From an uncultured Opitutia bacterium (GTDB lineage Bacteria; Verrucomicrobiota; Verrucomicrobiia; Opitutales; Puniceicoccaceae), in NCBI GenBank assembly GCA_913056175.1, contig CAJXLM010000010.1:1-64000 (forward strand): a DNA stretch of 64,000 nucleotides, given 5' to 3'. The notes below the pieces were generated by a model, which did no database searches, was not told the DNA's origin, and saw nothing but the letters and a program-made list of their open reading frames with translations. Each line of letters opens with the position of its first letter. Position 1 is the first letter of the stretch. A program made the position numbers and the translations under genes. Shown piece by piece: positions 62,685-64,000 of the stretch.

Positions 62685-64000
62685 CCGGCCACCCTCCGGT
62701 CGTGGGCGCGGGCGGGATCCACGGCCGCCCAGCCGGCCGCCGCGAGGAGGCGCTCCGCCTTGTTCAGGGTCTCCTCGTACTCCGCCGCGGGATCGGAGTC
62801 GGCCACGATTCCCGCGCCCACGCCGAAGGAGAGGGAATCGCCCTCCTTCTCGAGGGTACGGATGGCAATGTTCGTGTGAATCTGGCCGTCCGCCGAGAGG
62901 CAACCGATCGTCCCGCAGAAGGCCCGGCGGGGCGAGGGCTCGAGGGCCGCGAGAATCTCCATGGCCCGCAGCTTGGGAGCCCCGGTGATCGAGCCGCCGG
63001 GATAGGTGGCCGCGAAGAGTTCCGGCCAGCCGACCCCGGCCCGGAGCTCGCCGCGCACGCGGCCGACGAGGTGGTGGACGGAGGCGAAGGATTCGATCGC
63101 GAAGGGCCTTTCCGCGCGCACCGTGCCCGGCCGACAGACCCGCCCGAGATCGTTGCGCTCCATGTCCACGATCATGAGCAGTTCGGCCTGCTCCTTCCGG
63201 TTGCCCCGCAGCTCCCGGGCAAGCTGCCGGTCGCGGGCGGAATCGGCCGAGCGGGGACGGGTTCCCTTGATGGGCCGGGTCTCCACGGGGCCGCCGAGCC
63301 GCCCGGTGAGGAACCACTCGGGCGAGCTGGAGAGGATCTGCCGGGGGCCGGTGTCGAGATAGGCGGCCGCCGGGGCGGGGTTGGCCTCCCACAGGCTCCG
63401 AAACAGGCCGACCGCCGATCCGCGGTGCTCCCCCTGAAAACGCTGCGCAAGGTTCACCTGGTAAATGTCCCCGGCGGCAATCCACTCCTGGGCCCGCCGC
63501 ACGCGCGCCTCGTAATCCGCCCGCCCGAGGTCGGAGGTCGGGAGGGTCGCCGGCTCCCCCTCACGGGAGAAGTCCCCCGGCTCCACGGGAACGGGCCGTT
63601 GGGCCACCGCTTGGACCTCCTCCACCCAGGCGTCGAGCTGGTCGGCCTCTCCCCGGACGACAGCGAGGGTGGTGCCGCGGTCCCCGTCGTGGAGAAGGAA
63701 GCGGTCGTACCAGCCCCACCAGCCGGCGAGCGCGAGGGGTGCCTCCGGGGGATAGCCGGGCACACGGCCCGCATACTCGAAGTGCCCGATCGCCCCGCCG
63801 GCAAAGGGTAGGTCGGCCCGCGCGGGGACCGCTCTTTCCGCCGTCCAGCGGGCGAGGCGCTCGAGGAGGTTGCCGTCCGCCGCGGTGGCCCACTCCGCGG
63901 GGCCCCAGGAGAGGAGGATCCCGCGCCGCTGGTGCGTCCCTCCTCCCGCGGGAAGCCGCAGGAGGACGGGGTGGGACCGGTCGGAGGCCCTCGCCAGCCA
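62681..64000 (-). CDS. pabB: Aminodeoxychorismate synthase component I (5' end beyond the window)
   Basis: The frame reads open to the right edge, so the first part of the gene is missing; 439 residues are visible. PabB with PabA converts chorismate and glutamine to aminodeoxychorismate for folate. Signatures are AGDIYQVNLAQRFQ, LDTGPRQILSSSPEWFL, RPIKGTRPRSADSARDRQLA, LLMIVDMERNDLGRVCRPGT and TYPGGSITGAPKLRAMEILA, shared with anthranilate synthase TrpE. The pairing with pabC supports PabB. Stop and pabC start overlap by 4 bp. A shorter ATG start at 63763 would lose the N-terminal domain visible before it (PFAGGAIGHFEYAGR). Confidence 0.93.
   Translation of the reverse strand, partial: WLARASDRSHPVLLRLPAGGGTHQRRGILLSWGPAEWATAADGNLLERLARWTAERAVPARADLPFAGGAIGHFEYAGRVPGYPPEAPLALAGWWGWYDRFLLHDGDRGTTLAVVRGEADQLDAWVEEVQAVAQRPVPVEPGDFSREGEPATLPTSDLGRADYEARVRRAQEWIAAGDIYQVNLAQRFQGEHRGSAVGLFRSLWEANPAPAAAYLDTGPRQILSSSPEWFLTGRLGGPVETRPIKGTRPRSADSARDRQLARELRGNRKEQAELLMIVDMERNDLGRVCRPGTVRAERPFAIESFASVHHLVGRVRGELRAGVGWPELFAATYPGGSITGAPKLRAMEILAALEPSPRRAFCGTIGCLSADGQIHTNIAIRTLEKEGDSLSFGVGAGIVADSDPAAEYEETLNKAERLLAAAGWAAVDPARAHDRRVAG

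Overview
The window is a high-GC bacterial chromosome segment with no phage, plasmid or CRISPR features. It fits a Gram-negative member of the Verrucomicrobiota, probably near Opitutae. This is an inference from several traits: an outer-membrane barrel protein, LolA-like, TolB-like and TonB-like proteins, an RuvC with a long basic N-terminal extension, a bL33 without zinc-knuckle cysteines, and many CACAGAGGG-type repeats around a GxxExxY gene. About 50 protein genes and three tRNAs (Gln, Glu, Pro) are supported.

Layout. 0-1.2 kb: the tail of one unidentified gene, then about 1.1 kb without a credible gene. 1.2-6.1 kb: universal stress protein and glgC, divergent from glmS, then a DUF3108 protein. 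6.2-8.3 kb: a NADH dehydrogenase A subunit, a diadenylate cyclase fused to a PTS IIA-like domain, and rpmG. 8.4-12.9 kb: a small conserved protein, Mrp-type Fe-S carrier, TolB-like protein, and rpsB-tsf with hairpins in the rpsB leader. 13.0-14.5 kb: an array of inverted-repeat units, one of which contains a GxxExxY gene. 14.5-17.7 kb: a Cys-rich mini-protein and two adjacent photolyases of different classes. 17.8-21.7 kb: a DUF2892-RND transporter-LolA-like operon divergent from a SqrR/BigR-type regulator, with a nested palindrome between them. 21.8-34.2 kb: a nearly unbroken minus-strand run (amidase, sufS, gdhA, EVE protein, SDR, Na+ symporter, alpha/beta hydrolase, glyoxalase, IMPase-like protein, class III aminotransferase, RluA-like synthase, TonB-like protein, maf). 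34.3-40.1 kb: nadE-sufE-hemL and a copper P-type ATPase. 40.3-42.5 kb: a gene-free tandem array of roughly 385-400 bp units. 42.7-48.95 kb: a His-rich coiled-coil protein, uppP, tRNAs, pyrH, ruvC, a CrtI-type desaturase and an outer-membrane protein. 49-54 kb: a lysine 2,3-aminomutase family enzyme divergent from carA, then fabG-acpP-fabF. 54-60.3 kb: an RsuA/RluB synthase, an SH3-like protein, folD-RDD-proC and hldD-xth. 60.3-64 kb: pabB-pabC and a GT39-like glycosyltransferase; pabB runs off the window.

Most genes are housekeeping: cell-envelope precursors (glmS, uppP, hldD), translation, Fe-S assembly (sufS, sufE, mrp), fatty acid synthesis and folate/C1 metabolism. Eleven neighbouring pairs overlap by exactly 4 bp (ATGA or GTGA), pointing to compact, translationally coupled operons.

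The parts most worth attention are the PTS IIA-diadenylate cyclase fusion, the GxxExxY gene inside a terminal-inverted-repeat unit surrounded by gene-less units, the sulfide-sensor-like regulator with its palindromic operator beside an RND/LolA-like export operon, the paired CPD and Fe-S photolyases, and the 2.2 kb tandem array carrying GGTCTGTCCC motifs.
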